NCBI GenBank assembly: GCA_016182105.1
Contig: JACOXZ010000001.1
Location: forward strand, 1-53,351
From: Candidatus Liptonbacteria bacterium
GTDB lineage: Bacteria; Patescibacteriota; Minisyncoccia; UBA6257; 2-01-FULL-56-20
Direction of reading: 5' to 3'
Length of the DNA: 53,351 bases
Part shown: in pieces, positions 14,562 to 22,355 of the stretch
How positions within the stretch are numbered: position 1 is the stretch's first letter
How the letters are laid out: every line of letters begins with the position of its first letter
Made by a program: the position numbers and the translations under genes
The notes under the pieces: model-generated
The model's database searches: none
The model's input: the letters and a program-made list of their open reading frames with translations, nothing else
What the model was told of the DNA's origin: nothing

Positions 14562-15038
14562 ATGACTATTTTGGGTATTGACCCTGGCTCGCGGCGGATC
14601 GGCTACGGTCTAATTCAAAAAAACTTAAATCAGCTAAAATTCTTAAGTGCCGGCATTTTGAAGATAAAAAGCCGAAATAGCTTTGAGGTCTTCGGGGAAA
14701 TTAAAGATCAAATGGACTTCTTAATTAAAAAATTTCAGCCAAAAATTATTGCGGTTGAAAAACTTTATTTGGTCCGTAACCAAAAGACTGCGATCGAAAC
14801 CGCGGAGGCCAGGGGCATAATCATTCTCTCCGCCACCGAACATCGCATAACCGTAAAGGAGTACTCCCCAAACGAGATTAAGGCCGGTGTTACCGGTTAT
14901 GGATTGGCCGACAAAAAAGCAGTGGCTAAAATGGTGCGCGCGACCCTAGCCGAACCCCGGCTAAATTTTATTGATGATGCGACTGACGCCTTGGCGGTTG
15001 CCATTCTTGCGAGCCAAAAGGGGGTTGACATGGAGTAA
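14562..15038 (+). CDS. ruvC: Crossover junction endodeoxyribonuclease RuvC
   Basis: 158 aa, normal length. Resolves Holliday junctions as a dimer. Catalytic acids are visible: D7 in ILGIDPGSRRIGYGLI, E in AVEKLYLVRNQKTAIETAEARG (~65-86), and the pair in FIDDATDALAVAI (~139-151). It follows yebC by 8 nt, the common yebC-ruvC order, and works with ruvA at 12495 on the other strand. Confidence 0.95.
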   Translation: MTILGIDPGSRRIGYGLIQKNLNQLKFLSAGILKIKSRNSFEVFGEIKDQMDFLIKKFQPKIIAVEKLYLVRNQKTAIETAEARGIIILSATEHRITVKEYSPNEIKAGVTGYGLADKKAVAKMVRATLAEPRLNFIDDATDALAVAILASQKGVDME

Positions 15039-15118
15039 GGCTTTCATATACTGGTTGAAAATCGCAAAATCATTTGAGAAACTAATTGTTAAAAGGTCGG
15101 CTATTAAGGTGTGAGATT

Positions 15119-15289
15119 ATGATTACCGGCTTAAAAAATCCAAAACTAGCCTTGTGGCGATACCAAAATATCGACGAAGACGAGGCTCTCGAGAACCAAG
15201 AAGAAGATGGTTTTGAAGATGATGAATCAGAAGAAAACGACGAAGAAGACGGCGGTCTCGGGGAAGGCGACGGCAGTCTTGAAGAATAA
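15119..15289 (+). CDS. Small highly acidic protein of unknown function
   Basis: 56 aa from ATG 15119. The first 20 residues (MITGLKNPKLALWRYQ) are mixed, then the sequence is almost entirely Asp/Glu/Gly/Asn. AAGGTGTGAG before the ATG can serve as ribosome-binding site; an upstream TTG at 15086 is less likely. The gene is followed by an 11-bp terminator hairpin, which supports a real transcription unit with ruvC. No family recognised; acidic tails of this kind often bind basic proteins (speculative). Confidence 0.5.
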   Translation: MITGLKNPKLALWRYQNIDEDEALENQEEDGFEDDESEENDEEDGGLGEGDGSLEE

Positions 15290-15312
15290 ATTTTATTAAT
15301 CTCTCATTTTGG

Positions 15313-15358
15313 AAATTCCCCCACCAGGACCTTGCGCCGATTGGGGGAATTTTATATT
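15313..15358 (+). terminator. Terminator of the yebC-ruvC unit
   Basis: AAATTCCCCCA (15313-15323) pairs perfectly with TGGGGGAATTT (15342-15352), followed by a T-rich stretch. It ends upstream of the PBP start at 15378, and its presence argues against the longer PBP frame beginning at 15309. Confidence 0.75.
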
Positions 15359-15377
15359 AAAATATAAGAGTAGGGCA

Positions 15378-17792
15378 ATGAAGCGGAGAAGGCGTTTTAA
15401 AAAAATATCTTTTTTAAAAAAATTGATTTGGTTTACAGCCGGCAGTTTTCTTATTGTTCTTCTTTTTGGTTTTCTTGTAATCTCATCTTTATCGCACGAT
15501 CTTCCCTCGATTAGCCAGATCTCTAATCGCCAGATTGTCGAGTCCACTAAAATTTACGACCGAACCGGCCAAGTACTTCTCTATGAGATCAGTAACGGCG
15601 AGAGGCGGACGGTCGTGGCCATCGAAGACATTCCCCAATATCTTAAAGATGCCACCATCGTTGTGGAGGATGAAAAATTTTATGAAGAGCCGGGTTTCAG
15701 TCCGCGGGGAATTCTCCGCGCCCTCTTTGTTAATCTCACTCACGGCCGGATTCTCCAGGGTGGATCCACTATAACTCAACAACTTGCGAGAAACGCCTTC
15801 CTTACTCCGGAGCAGACCGTGAGACGAAAAATTAAGGAATTTATTCTGGCAATTAAGCTCACCCGTTACTATACCAAGGATCAAATTCTTGCTCTTTACT
15901 TGAACGAGATACCCTATGGACCAACCATTTATGGCGTCGAGGCTGCGAGCCGCGCTTATTTTAATAAACCGGCAAGTGGGCTGTCTTTAGCTCAGAGCGC
16001 GATTCTTGCGGCGCTTCCTCGCGCGCCAAGTTATTATTCGCCGTGGGGAAGCCACAAAAAAGAATTGTTTCAACGTGAACAGTTTATTCTGAATAAAATG
16101 TTTAATTCGGGTAAAATCAGCAAAAGACAGTTAGAGGAAGCCCTAAAAACCAAAATAGCTTTTGAGCCCCAAGCGCAAACCATTAAAGCGCCTCATTTTG
16201 TCATTGCCGTTCAAGATACTTTGGTCCAGAAATACGGCGAGGATTTGGTAAGGAGCGGGGGGCTAAGGGTGCTTACCACACTCGACTGGAATCTTGAGCA
16301 GTTGGCCGAAAAAGTAGTGGCTGAGGGCAGTCTTAAGAATGAAAAGCTTTATCAAGGCAAAAATGCTGCCCTTGTAGCCCAAGACTCTAAAACCGGACAG
16401 ATTCTGGCTTTAGTTGGCTCGCGCGACTATTTTGACGCGGAAAATGAAGGTAATTTCAATGTAGCTACCCAGGGCCTTCGCCAACCCGGTTCAGCGCTAA
16501 AGCCCTTTGTTTATCTTACTGCCTTTAAAAAGGGCTATACGCCGAGCACAGTTGTTTTTGATGTGCCGACCAATTTTGACACAACTAACGATCCCCAAAA
16601 AAAATACGAGCCGCAAAATTTTGACGAAAAATTTCGAGGTCCGGTGAGCTTCAGGCAGGGGCTCGCGCAATCGTTAAACGTGCCCTCGGTCAAAGTCCTT
16701 TACCTCGCAGGCGTTCAAGATACCATCAAAACGCTCCATGATTTTGGTGTTACGACTTTAAACGAATACGGCCGCTACGGACTTTCTTTGGTTTTGGGGG
16801 GCGGCGAAGTAAAACTTGTTGATCTTGTAGGCGCTTATTCGGTTCTCTCTCAAGAGGGGATTTTGCATAAACAAACAATGATTCTCGAGGTCCGCGACAG
16901 CCGCGGCGAAATTCTGGAATCCTACAAAGACCAAAACCGCGAAGTCGTTGATCCGGAATATCCCCGGCTGGTGAATAGCATCCTCTCGGACGCTGAAGCA
17001 AGAAGCGGCCTCTATCAAAACAGTTTATACTTAACGGTTTTTCCGGACCACGATGTGGCCTTAAAGACAGGCACCTCAAACGACTACAGGGACGCCTGGA
17101 CAGTCGGCTACACGCCAACCATTACGGTAGGGGTCTGGGCCGGCAATAATGACAACTCGCCAATGGTGCGTCAGGGATCGAGTATTCTTGCAGCCCTCCC
17201 CATGTGGCATGAATTTATGGTTGAGGCCTTGCGCCTTGAGCCTCTGGATACTTTTAATAAGCCGGCGCCGCTTACGGTCCAGAAACCTATTTTAGCCGGC
17301 GATTACTCTTCATCTGGGGTTCATTCGCTTCTTTACTATATTAATCCAAAGGACCCCTTGGGACCGCCGCCCGTAAGTCCCGAGGACAATCTTCAATTCA
17401 AAAATTGGGAAACTCCAGTTTTAGAGTGGGTGAAAACGAATCTCCCAAATTTCCTAAGCTCTAACCAAGTAACCCCCTTCACAGATAATCAAAAAACCAA
17501 TCTTATTCGCTCCTCTGCGCCAAGAGTAAAAATCGAGGAGCCCTCTCTTGGTAGTTTTATTCAAGGCCAGATTTCCCTCCGGGCCGCGATTCAGGGCGAC
17601 GCATTGATTGCGCAGATTGGGATTTATTTTAATAACAAACTAATCCGCGAGCTTAAAAGTGATTTCGGTAATAGCTATTTCCTAAACCTCACCTTTGTGC
17701 CGCCTGATCCAGAGCTTCAGAATCTACTTATGGTCAAAGCTCTGGATCAAAACAATAAAACCGGCGAGGCGAGCGTTATTGTCTATAAGTAA
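15378..17792 (+). CDS. Class A penicillin-binding protein (PBP1A type)
   Basis: 804 aa from ATG 15378 (MKRRRRFKK, a basic cytoplasmic end followed by membrane helix ~17-40). The GT51 transglycosylase carries VVEDEKFYEEPGFSPRG and GGSTITQQLARN, RKIKEFILAIKL and LYLNEIPYG. The transpeptidase has SALK (372-375; Ser is the acyl site), SLN (~431-433) and KTGT (563-566). A ~100-residue C-terminal extension after ~690 looks like a beta-sandwich domain. It polymerises and cross-links peptidoglycan at the outer face of the membrane. Upstream in-frame sequence (15309) is covered by a terminator and is not counted. It ends 6 nt before the convergent dnaN. Confidence 0.95.
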   Translation: MKRRRRFKKISFLKKLIWFTAGSFLIVLLFGFLVISSLSHDLPSISQISNRQIVESTKIYDRTGQVLLYEISNGERRTVVAIEDIPQYLKDATIVVEDEKFYEEPGFSPRGILRALFVNLTHGRILQGGSTITQQLARNAFLTPEQTVRRKIKEFILAIKLTRYYTKDQILALYLNEIPYGPTIYGVEAASRAYFNKPASGLSLAQSAILAALPRAPSYYSPWGSHKKELFQREQFILNKMFNSGKISKRQLEEALKTKIAFEPQAQTIKAPHFVIAVQDTLVQKYGEDLVRSGGLRVLTTLDWNLEQLAEKVVAEGSLKNEKLYQGKNAALVAQDSKTGQILALVGSRDYFDAENEGNFNVATQGLRQPGSALKPFVYLTAFKKGYTPSTVVFDVPTNFDTTNDPQKKYEPQNFDEKFRGPVSFRQGLAQSLNVPSVKVLYLAGVQDTIKTLHDFGVTTLNEYGRYGLSLVLGGGEVKLVDLVGAYSVLSQEGILHKQTMILEVRDSRGEILESYKDQNREVVDPEYPRLVNSILSDAEARSGLYQNSLYLTVFPDHDVALKTGTSNDYRDAWTVGYTPTITVGVWAGNNDNSPMVRQGSSILAALPMWHEFMVEALRLEPLDTFNKPAPLTVQKPILAGDYSSSGVHSLLYYINPKDPLGPPPVSPEDNLQFKNWETPVLEWVKTNLPNFLSSNQVTPFTDNQKTNLIRSSAPRVKIEEPSLGSFIQGQISLRAAIQGDALIAQIGIYFNNKLIRELKSDFGNSYFLNLTFVPPDPELQNLLMVKALDQNNKTGEASVIVYK

Positions 17793-17798
17793 CTATTT

Positions 17799-18920
17799 CT
17801 AGGTCTTCAAAATTGGCATTAAGATATAAAGATAAAAAACGTCGCTTGGAGTCTTAAGAAGAGCGGGTTTGTTGTCTTCGCTGTTTAAGCCTAAAAAGAC
17901 CTCCCCTCCTCTTATGGCCTTGAGGCCATCAAGAAGGTGTCGCCAATTGAAGTTTGCCTCTTTAGCTTTGCCTTGAACTTTAGCTGTAAGAAAGTAGTGA
18001 TTTTCTCCAACTGTTTCATCAACCGACCAAACCTCAACGGTTTTTTTAGCTTCGGGCACCCGAATTTTTATTTCACTAAAACGGCTTCCGAAAATGCCGG
18101 CGAGTTTTAAGGCTGAAACCAATTCTTCTCTATTCACAACAATTTCTGAATCGAACTTCTTGGGGATAACCGCTGTATAATCAGGAAAGTTGCTGTCGAC
18201 TAAACGGGAAATAAATTCAAGATTTTCTGTTTTAAACAAAATCTGGTTTAGGTCGTGGTAAATTTTTAAAACTTCTCCTTCTTTTAAAATCCTTAGTAGT
18301 TCTTGGTTGGTTTTTAGAGGCACTAAAAGTTTAAAAGTGTTCTTGTGGTTGGTTTTAAATTGACTCGAGGGGATTGTTTTTTCGGCTAGGCGGAAGCTGT
18401 CTGTCGCCACAAGCTTAATATTCTCTAGAGAAAAATTAAAAAAGACGCTGTTTAGCTCTGGCCGAAGATCTGAAAATTGGGTGCCGACAACAACCTGGCT
18501 TAAAGCTTCTTTAAAAACTCCTGAGTCTATTTCTATAAATTCATTTTTGTTCTCATCTGAAATTTTGGGAATAATAGGAAAGTCTTCTGGAGCTAATCCT
18601 TGAATTAAAGCTTGGTAGTTGTCGGTTTTAATTTCAATACTGTTTTTATTTTTTTCAATATTTAAACGTTCGCTTTGAAGGTTGTTGATAAGATTTTGAA
18701 AAATTCCTAATGGAATAGTGGCATTTCCTTGTTCAATTATTTTTCCAGGTATCAAAAAACTTGCTGCGATCTCAAGATTGGTGGTGGTAAGTTTAATTCG
18801 ATTATCAGAAACATCAAAAAGAGAATGTTTTAATATTGGTAAATTTAAATTTTCTCCACTCGCGCCAGAAATTATTCCCAAACCCTCCTTTAAATTACTT
18901 CGAACAATTACTACTTTCAT
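17799..18920 (-). CDS. dnaN: DNA polymerase III subunit beta (sliding clamp)
   Basis: 373 aa, the usual length. Three clamp repeats are seen: IIPKISDENKNEFIEIDSGVFKEAL in the middle and SRLVDSNFPDYTAVIPKKFDSEIVVNREELVSALKLAGIF, a classic DnaN stretch. The C-terminus ends YLYILMPILK, matching the family tail (Y-L-MP). It forms the dimeric ring that holds polymerase III and binds QxxLF peptides such as the putative one at the EndoQ C-terminus. It lies downstream of dnaA across an AT-rich 124-bp spacer, the standard dnaA-dnaN order. Confidence 0.96.
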   Translation of the reverse strand: MKVVIVRSNLKEGLGIISGASGENLNLPILKHSLFDVSDNRIKLTTTNLEIAASFLIPGKIIEQGNATIPLGIFQNLINNLQSERLNIEKNKNSIEIKTDNYQALIQGLAPEDFPIIPKISDENKNEFIEIDSGVFKEALSQVVVGTQFSDLRPELNSVFFNFSLENIKLVATDSFRLAEKTIPSSQFKTNHKNTFKLLVPLKTNQELLRILKEGEVLKIYHDLNQILFKTENLEFISRLVDSNFPDYTAVIPKKFDSEIVVNREELVSALKLAGIFGSRFSEIKIRVPEAKKTVEVWSVDETVGENHYFLTAKVQGKAKEANFNWRHLLDGLKAIRGGEVFLGLNSEDNKPALLKTPSDVFYLYILMPILKT

Positions 18921-19044
18921 TAATAATAAATAAAATTTATAGTTATTAGTTTATATATAAGTTTTTGTGGAAAAGTTTTTAGCGCTTTAATTTTACTTAT
19001 TAATAAAAAGAAAAATATTTTTTACCTGGGAATTTTTTGTGAGT
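18921..19044. other. AT-rich dnaA-dnaN spacer, candidate origin region
   Basis: Very AT-rich, with one good DnaA-box-like site: TTTTCCACA on the minus strand (18966-18974), one mismatch to TTATCCACA. The other spacer of this locus, 20401-20734, carries only weak matches (TGTTCACAA at 20470, TTTTTCACA near 20503). The gene context (rpmH-dnaA-dnaN) fits oriC, but the box count is too low to place it with certainty. Confidence 0.35.
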
Positions 19045-20400
19045 TTAATCTTTATAAATCATATCCCGAATAAGAATAATTTTTTGATTTAAAGATGAAT
19101 TTTTATTTATTTCTTGGTTAATTTTATCATAAGCGTGAATGGCGGTCGTATGATCTCTCCCCAACTTTTCACCAATATACGGATATGACATTTCCAAAAT
19201 ATCACGAAGAAGGAAGGCCACAATCTGCCTCGGCTCAACCACTTGTTTTTTTCTAGACCTTCCTAAAATATTTTCAGTTGAGATGTTGTAAAACTCACTC
19301 ACCGCCTTTATTATCTGGGCGTCGCTTACCCTCCGAGATAGATTTTGAGCTGATTTTTCAATGATTTCCTGGGCGATTTTTTCAGTTATATCCACCCCTT
19401 TTCTTTCTTGATAAAAAAGGATTTTATTTAAGACCCCCTCAAGCTCTCTTATATTTTTCTTGATGCGGTTTGCGATAAGTTCGATAACCACCTGGTTTAA
19501 GTCGCGGTTCAGCCCCTGAAGTTTGCTTTTAATAATCGCCACCCGCACTTCGTATTCTGGATAGCCAATATCCACAATTAATCCCCCCCCAAAACGTGAG
19601 CGAAGCCGTTCCTCGAGGGTGGGGATGGCTTGCGGAGGGCGATCAGAGGAGATGATTATTTGTTTATTGCCCTCATACAGCGCGTTAAAGGTATGGAAAA
19701 ATTCTTCTTCAGTTTTTTCTTTGCCGCCGATAAACTGAATATCATCAATAATCAAAACATCGACATCGCGATATTTTTTCTTGATGTCCTCCATTCTCTT
19801 ATTTCTAATTCCCCAAACAATATCACTCGTAAATTTTTCCGAAGAAACATAGCGCGGCCTAAATTTGCCGGGATACTGAGCCCCCACAGCATTGCCGATG
19901 GCCTGAATGAGGTGAGTTTTTCCTAAGCCCACTCCACTGTAAACAAAAAAAGGATTGTATTTTAAGCCAAGTTCTTTGACAATAGACGAGGCGCCGGCAT
20001 AAGCCAGTTCATTTGAAGGGCCAACAATAAATGAATCCAAAGTGTAGCGTGGATTCAGGTTGGTTTCTGGATCGATTTTGAAATCAAGGCTGATGCGGTT
20101 TTCAAAACTCATTAGATCTTGGGCTAAGTCCTTTTTCGTGGCAGTTTTGGGATTACTGCTTACGACCACAAACTTCAGATTCTTTGCGCTGCTGTCAAAG
20201 TTTCTGATTATTCCCAAGAGGTTTTTTTGATATTTATTTTCAATCCACTCTTTGGCGAAGTTGTTGGGGAGGCCAATATAGAAAGTGCCGTCTTTTTTAT
20301 CGATAAGCCGGCTGTTTTTAAGCCAGGTAGCGAAGTTAGCTCTCGAGATTTGAACCTCCATTTCGCCTAAAATTGATTGCCAAAGTTGTTCTAACTCCAT
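19045..20400 (-). CDS. dnaA: Chromosomal replication initiator DnaA
   Basis: 451 aa. Domain I at 1-75 (LWQSILGEMEVQISRANFATWL), a short linker, AAA+ domain III with Walker A GVGLGKTH (156-163) and Walker B DVLIIDDIQF (~205-214), sensor RLRSRFGGGLIVDI, and domain IV with VSEFYNISTENILGRSRKKQVVEPRQIVAFLLR and the DNA-binding signature GRDHTTAIHAYDKI. It opens oriC. ATG 20400 is preceded by TTGACT, a 16-nt spacer and TACAAT ending 7 nt before the ATG, so the transcript should be leaderless or nearly so. Confidence 0.97.
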   Translation of the reverse strand: MELEQLWQSILGEMEVQISRANFATWLKNSRLIDKKDGTFYIGLPNNFAKEWIENKYQKNLLGIIRNFDSSAKNLKFVVVSSNPKTATKKDLAQDLMSFENRISLDFKIDPETNLNPRYTLDSFIVGPSNELAYAGASSIVKELGLKYNPFFVYSGVGLGKTHLIQAIGNAVGAQYPGKFRPRYVSSEKFTSDIVWGIRNKRMEDIKKKYRDVDVLIIDDIQFIGGKEKTEEEFFHTFNALYEGNKQIIISSDRPPQAIPTLEERLRSRFGGGLIVDIGYPEYEVRVAIIKSKLQGLNRDLNQVVIELIANRIKKNIRELEGVLNKILFYQERKGVDITEKIAQEIIEKSAQNLSRRVSDAQIIKAVSEFYNISTENILGRSRKKQVVEPRQIVAFLLRDILEMSYPYIGEKLGRDHTTAIHAYDKINQEINKNSSLNQKIILIRDMIYKD

Positions 20401-20407
20401 CGGCTTA

Positions 20408-20435
20408 ATTGTATTTTCTATTTTACTCTAGTCAA
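20408..20435 (-). promoter_or_regulatory. dnaA promoter, 7 nt from the ATG
   Basis: Minus strand TTGACT (20435-20430), 16-nt spacer, TACAAT (20413-20408), then seven bases and ATG 20400. There is no room for a ribosome-binding site in the predicted transcript. Confidence 0.6.
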
Positions 20436-20477
20436 ACAAGGCCCAGCGGCTTAGGAATGGGGACGAACTGTTCACAA

Positions 20478-20607
20478 CCCCGTCACCTTAGAAAGATCGC
20501 GTTTTTCACAACGCTTTTTGCCAAAATATAGCTGTCGTATTTTTAATCTGATTTGCGAATGAAGGACGTCCACTCAAGAAAAACGGCTGGCGCTCACATC
20601 TTTCTAA
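20478..20607. repeat. Inverted-repeat element, family B copy 1
   Basis: Left end CCCCGTCACCTTAGAAAGAT (20478-20497); right end ATCTTTCTAA (20598-20607). Near the right end it shares AAGAAAAACG, CTGGCGCTCAC and ATCTTTCTAA with the element at 46545-46648; the centre is unrelated. It lies in the divergent dnaA/rpmH spacer. Confidence 0.75.
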
Positions 20608-20700
20608 ATTTACCCCGTTACATCCAGAAGATTCTAGACTTCAGGTTGGAGAAGAATGACGTAATCGGATCAACAGTTGGGATGTAACGGGGGTTAAAAT

Positions 20701-20728
20701 TTGTGTAAACGGAGAATAGTGATAGAAT
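20701..20728 (+). promoter_or_regulatory. rpmH promoter, 6 nt from the ATG
   Basis: TTGTGT (20701-20706), 16-nt spacer, extended -10 TGA TAGAAT (20723-20728), then six bases and ATG 20735. A leaderless transcript for rpmH-rnpA-yidC-jag is implied. Confidence 0.5.
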
Positions 20729-20734
20729 TGGGAA

Positions 20735-20869
20735 ATGTCGGTTACTTATCAACCTAAAAAGAGAAAGCGCAGCCGCACGCACGGCTTTAGAGCCCGGAAG
20801 CGAACTCCCGGCGGCCGCAAGGTTCTGAGCAAACGCAGGAACAAGGGCCGGAAAAAGCTTATTCCTTGA
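20735..20869 (+). CDS. rpmH: 50S ribosomal protein bL34
   Basis: 44 aa, very basic: [18 protein letters not shown], then [17 protein letters not shown] and KGRKKLIP. The THGF-R-R-T-GGRKVL-RR-KGRK pattern is bL34. Stop is TGA at 20867-20869, which shows the standard meaning of UGA here. It is first in the rpmH-rnpA-yidC-jag cluster, divergent from dnaA, the classic arrangement beside the chromosome origin. Confidence 0.96.
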   Translation: MSVTYQPKKRKRSRTHGFRARKRTPGGRKVLSKRRNKGRKKLIP

Positions 20870-20876
20870 AATTTTT

Positions 20877-21191
20877 GTGGTAAAGAAAAAATTTCGGTTT
20901 TCGGTCGCCGATTTTCCGAAGCGGGCGCCGGCAATTTTCTCTTGCAGCTCTTTTATTATGAAATTTCGAGACAATGGCCTTAGTCATAACCGCTTCGCCA
21001 TCTTGATTAGCAATCACTCGGAAAAATCGGCCGTCCGCCGCCATTTTTGGAAGAGACGGTTTCTTGATCAATTAAAAAGCTGGCCAGATTTGGGGAAAGA
21101 TTTTTTAGTCATTACCTCTTCTAAGATAAAAAGCTTTACACCTGATAATTTAAAAATAGAACTTCAAAAGGTTTTAGAAAAATTAAAATGA
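20877..21191 (+). CDS. rnpA: Ribonuclease P protein component
   Basis: 104 aa from GTG 20877 (MVKKKFRFSV). Divergent, but with the RnpA plan: N-terminal basic start, HNRFAILISNHSEKSAVRRHFWKRRFLDQL (~43-72), which replaces the usual KAVxRNxxKRxxRE RNR motif, and a final KSFTPDNLKIELQKVLEKL helix. It helps the RNase P RNA trim tRNA 5' ends. Position between rpmH and yidC makes the call secure despite low similarity. It overlaps yidC by 4 nt. Confidence 0.9.
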   Translation: MVKKKFRFSVADFPKRAPAIFSCSSFIMKFRDNGLSHNRFAILISNHSEKSAVRRHFWKRRFLDQLKSWPDLGKDFLVITSSKIKSFTPDNLKIELQKVLEKLK

Positions 21192-21904
21192 GTTATCTTT
21201 ACAATCTAATTCTTTATCAGCCGCTCTTGAACACGCTAATTTTTTTCTATCAGAAGATTTCTTTTAACGATCTTGGAATTGCGATCATTCTTCTCACTAT
21301 TTTAATTCGGCTGATCCTCTTCCCGATTTTCCAAAAAAGCGCGCGACATCAAATGGTTATGCAGAAGCTCCAGCCTAAGCTCAAAAAAATCCAGGAAGAC
21401 CACAAGCACGACCGCGAGCGCCAGGTTAAGGCGACCATGGAGCTTTACAAGGACCACAAAATCAATCCTTTTTCCGGATTTTTTCTTCTACTTGTTCAGC
21501 TGCCGGTCTTGATCGCGCTCTATCAAATTTTCTTAAATATTTCCAAACCCGAGGCTTTCGCCGGAAAATTTTACAGTTTCATTGAGGCCCCGGCCAACCT
21601 CGGGACGACTTTCTTGGGCTTGATTAATTTAAGCGAGAAGAGTATTCTAATGGTGGTTTTGGCAGCAATCGCCCAGTATTTTCAAGGCAAGCTCGCTCTC
21701 CCCAAAAATCAAAGTGAGAGTCAGGATAAGGCGGCGAAGCTCGGACGCCAGATGGCAATTATAGGGCCGATTATAACCATAGTTATATTCATCAATTTAC
21801 CATCAGCCGTCAGCCTCTACTGGCTTACCACTTCAATCTTTTCTGTTTTTCAACAAATGTTAATCAATCGTAAGTTAAATGGAAAATCAGAAAATATTCA
21901 TTAA
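21188..21904 (+). CDS. yidC: Membrane protein insertase YidC/Oxa1
   Basis: 238 aa, short Gram-positive type without the large periplasmic domain. Core helices: GIAIILLTILIRLILFPIF (~29-47, with the conserved positively charged groove Arg), then the coiled cytoplasmic loop KLQPKLKKIQEDHKHDRERQ, FSGFFLLLVQLPVLIALYQIF, and a final pair GPIITIVIFINLPSAVSLYWLTTSIFSVFQQ with the conserved P-A-LYW. It inserts proteins into the inner membrane. Overlaps rnpA by 4 nt and jag by 26 nt. Confidence 0.94.
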   Translation: MSYLYNLILYQPLLNTLIFFYQKISFNDLGIAIILLTILIRLILFPIFQKSARHQMVMQKLQPKLKKIQEDHKHDRERQVKATMELYKDHKINPFSGFFLLLVQLPVLIALYQIFLNISKPEAFAGKFYSFIEAPANLGTTFLGLINLSEKSILMVVLAAIAQYFQGKLALPKNQSESQDKAAKLGRQMAIIGPIITIVIFINLPSAVSLYWLTTSIFSVFQQMLINRKLNGKSENIH

Positions 21905-22355
21905 AAAACTACTGGAACTCATGGGTTTTAAAGATTTTAGAGTAGAGGTGGAAGGCTCTCCAGAGCGCGGCCTAGTTTTTATTTACGATCAGCCCACGCT
22001 CATCAAAGAAAATCTGCCCGTGCTCGTTCAAGATTTTAACCATTTAACGAGGCTTCTCGCCAAACGTCTGAACCAGCCAGCAGTTTTTTTTGACGTCAAC
22101 AACTACCGCAAGGAGCGGGAAAATTTAATTGTTGAACTCGCGAGGGCCGCTGCCAAAAAGGTGATCGTGACCGGCGAGGATATTTCGCTCCCAGCCATGA
22201 ATTCTTATGAGCGGCGATTGGTTCACTCGGCCCTGGCAGTCCATCCCGAAGTTACAACCGAAAGCGTGGGCGCCCTCCGCGGTCGCTACGTGATAGTTAA
22301 GCTCATTCGCGAGAACGAGCCAGAAGCTCCGTCTGAACCCCCCCTGCTTAGTTAG
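21879..22355 (+). CDS. jag: KH-R3H RNA-binding protein Jag/KhpB
   Basis: 158 aa. A KH-like fold (~45-95; LPVLVQDFNHLTRLLAKRLNQ) is followed by an R3H domain (MNSYERRLVHSALAVHPEVTTESVG, with R-x3-H in ERRLVH). The N-terminal Jag_N domain of longer homologues is missing or shortened. KhpB proteins bind mRNAs and affect cell division and elongation. It overlaps yidC by 26 nt, giving the usual yidC-jag pair. Its 3' end overlaps the convergent beta-propeller gene by 8 nt. Confidence 0.88.
   Translation: MENQKIFIKKLLELMGFKDFRVEVEGSPERGLVFIYDQPTLIKENLPVLVQDFNHLTRLLAKRLNQPAVFFDVNNYRKERENLIVELARAAAKKVIVTGEDISLPAMNSYERRLVHSALAVHPEVTTESVGALRGRYVIVKLIRENEPEAPSEPPLLS

Noticed and set aside
15309-15377. 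Longer N-terminus for the PBP
   Set aside because: Coded by the terminator hairpin of the preceding unit; the typical basic start plus membrane helix begins at ATG 15378.
20735-20869. Alternative genetic code (UGA as glycine) as in some CPR lineages
   Set aside because: rpmH, gmd and others end at TGA at the expected family length, and no conserved frame is broken by TGA.
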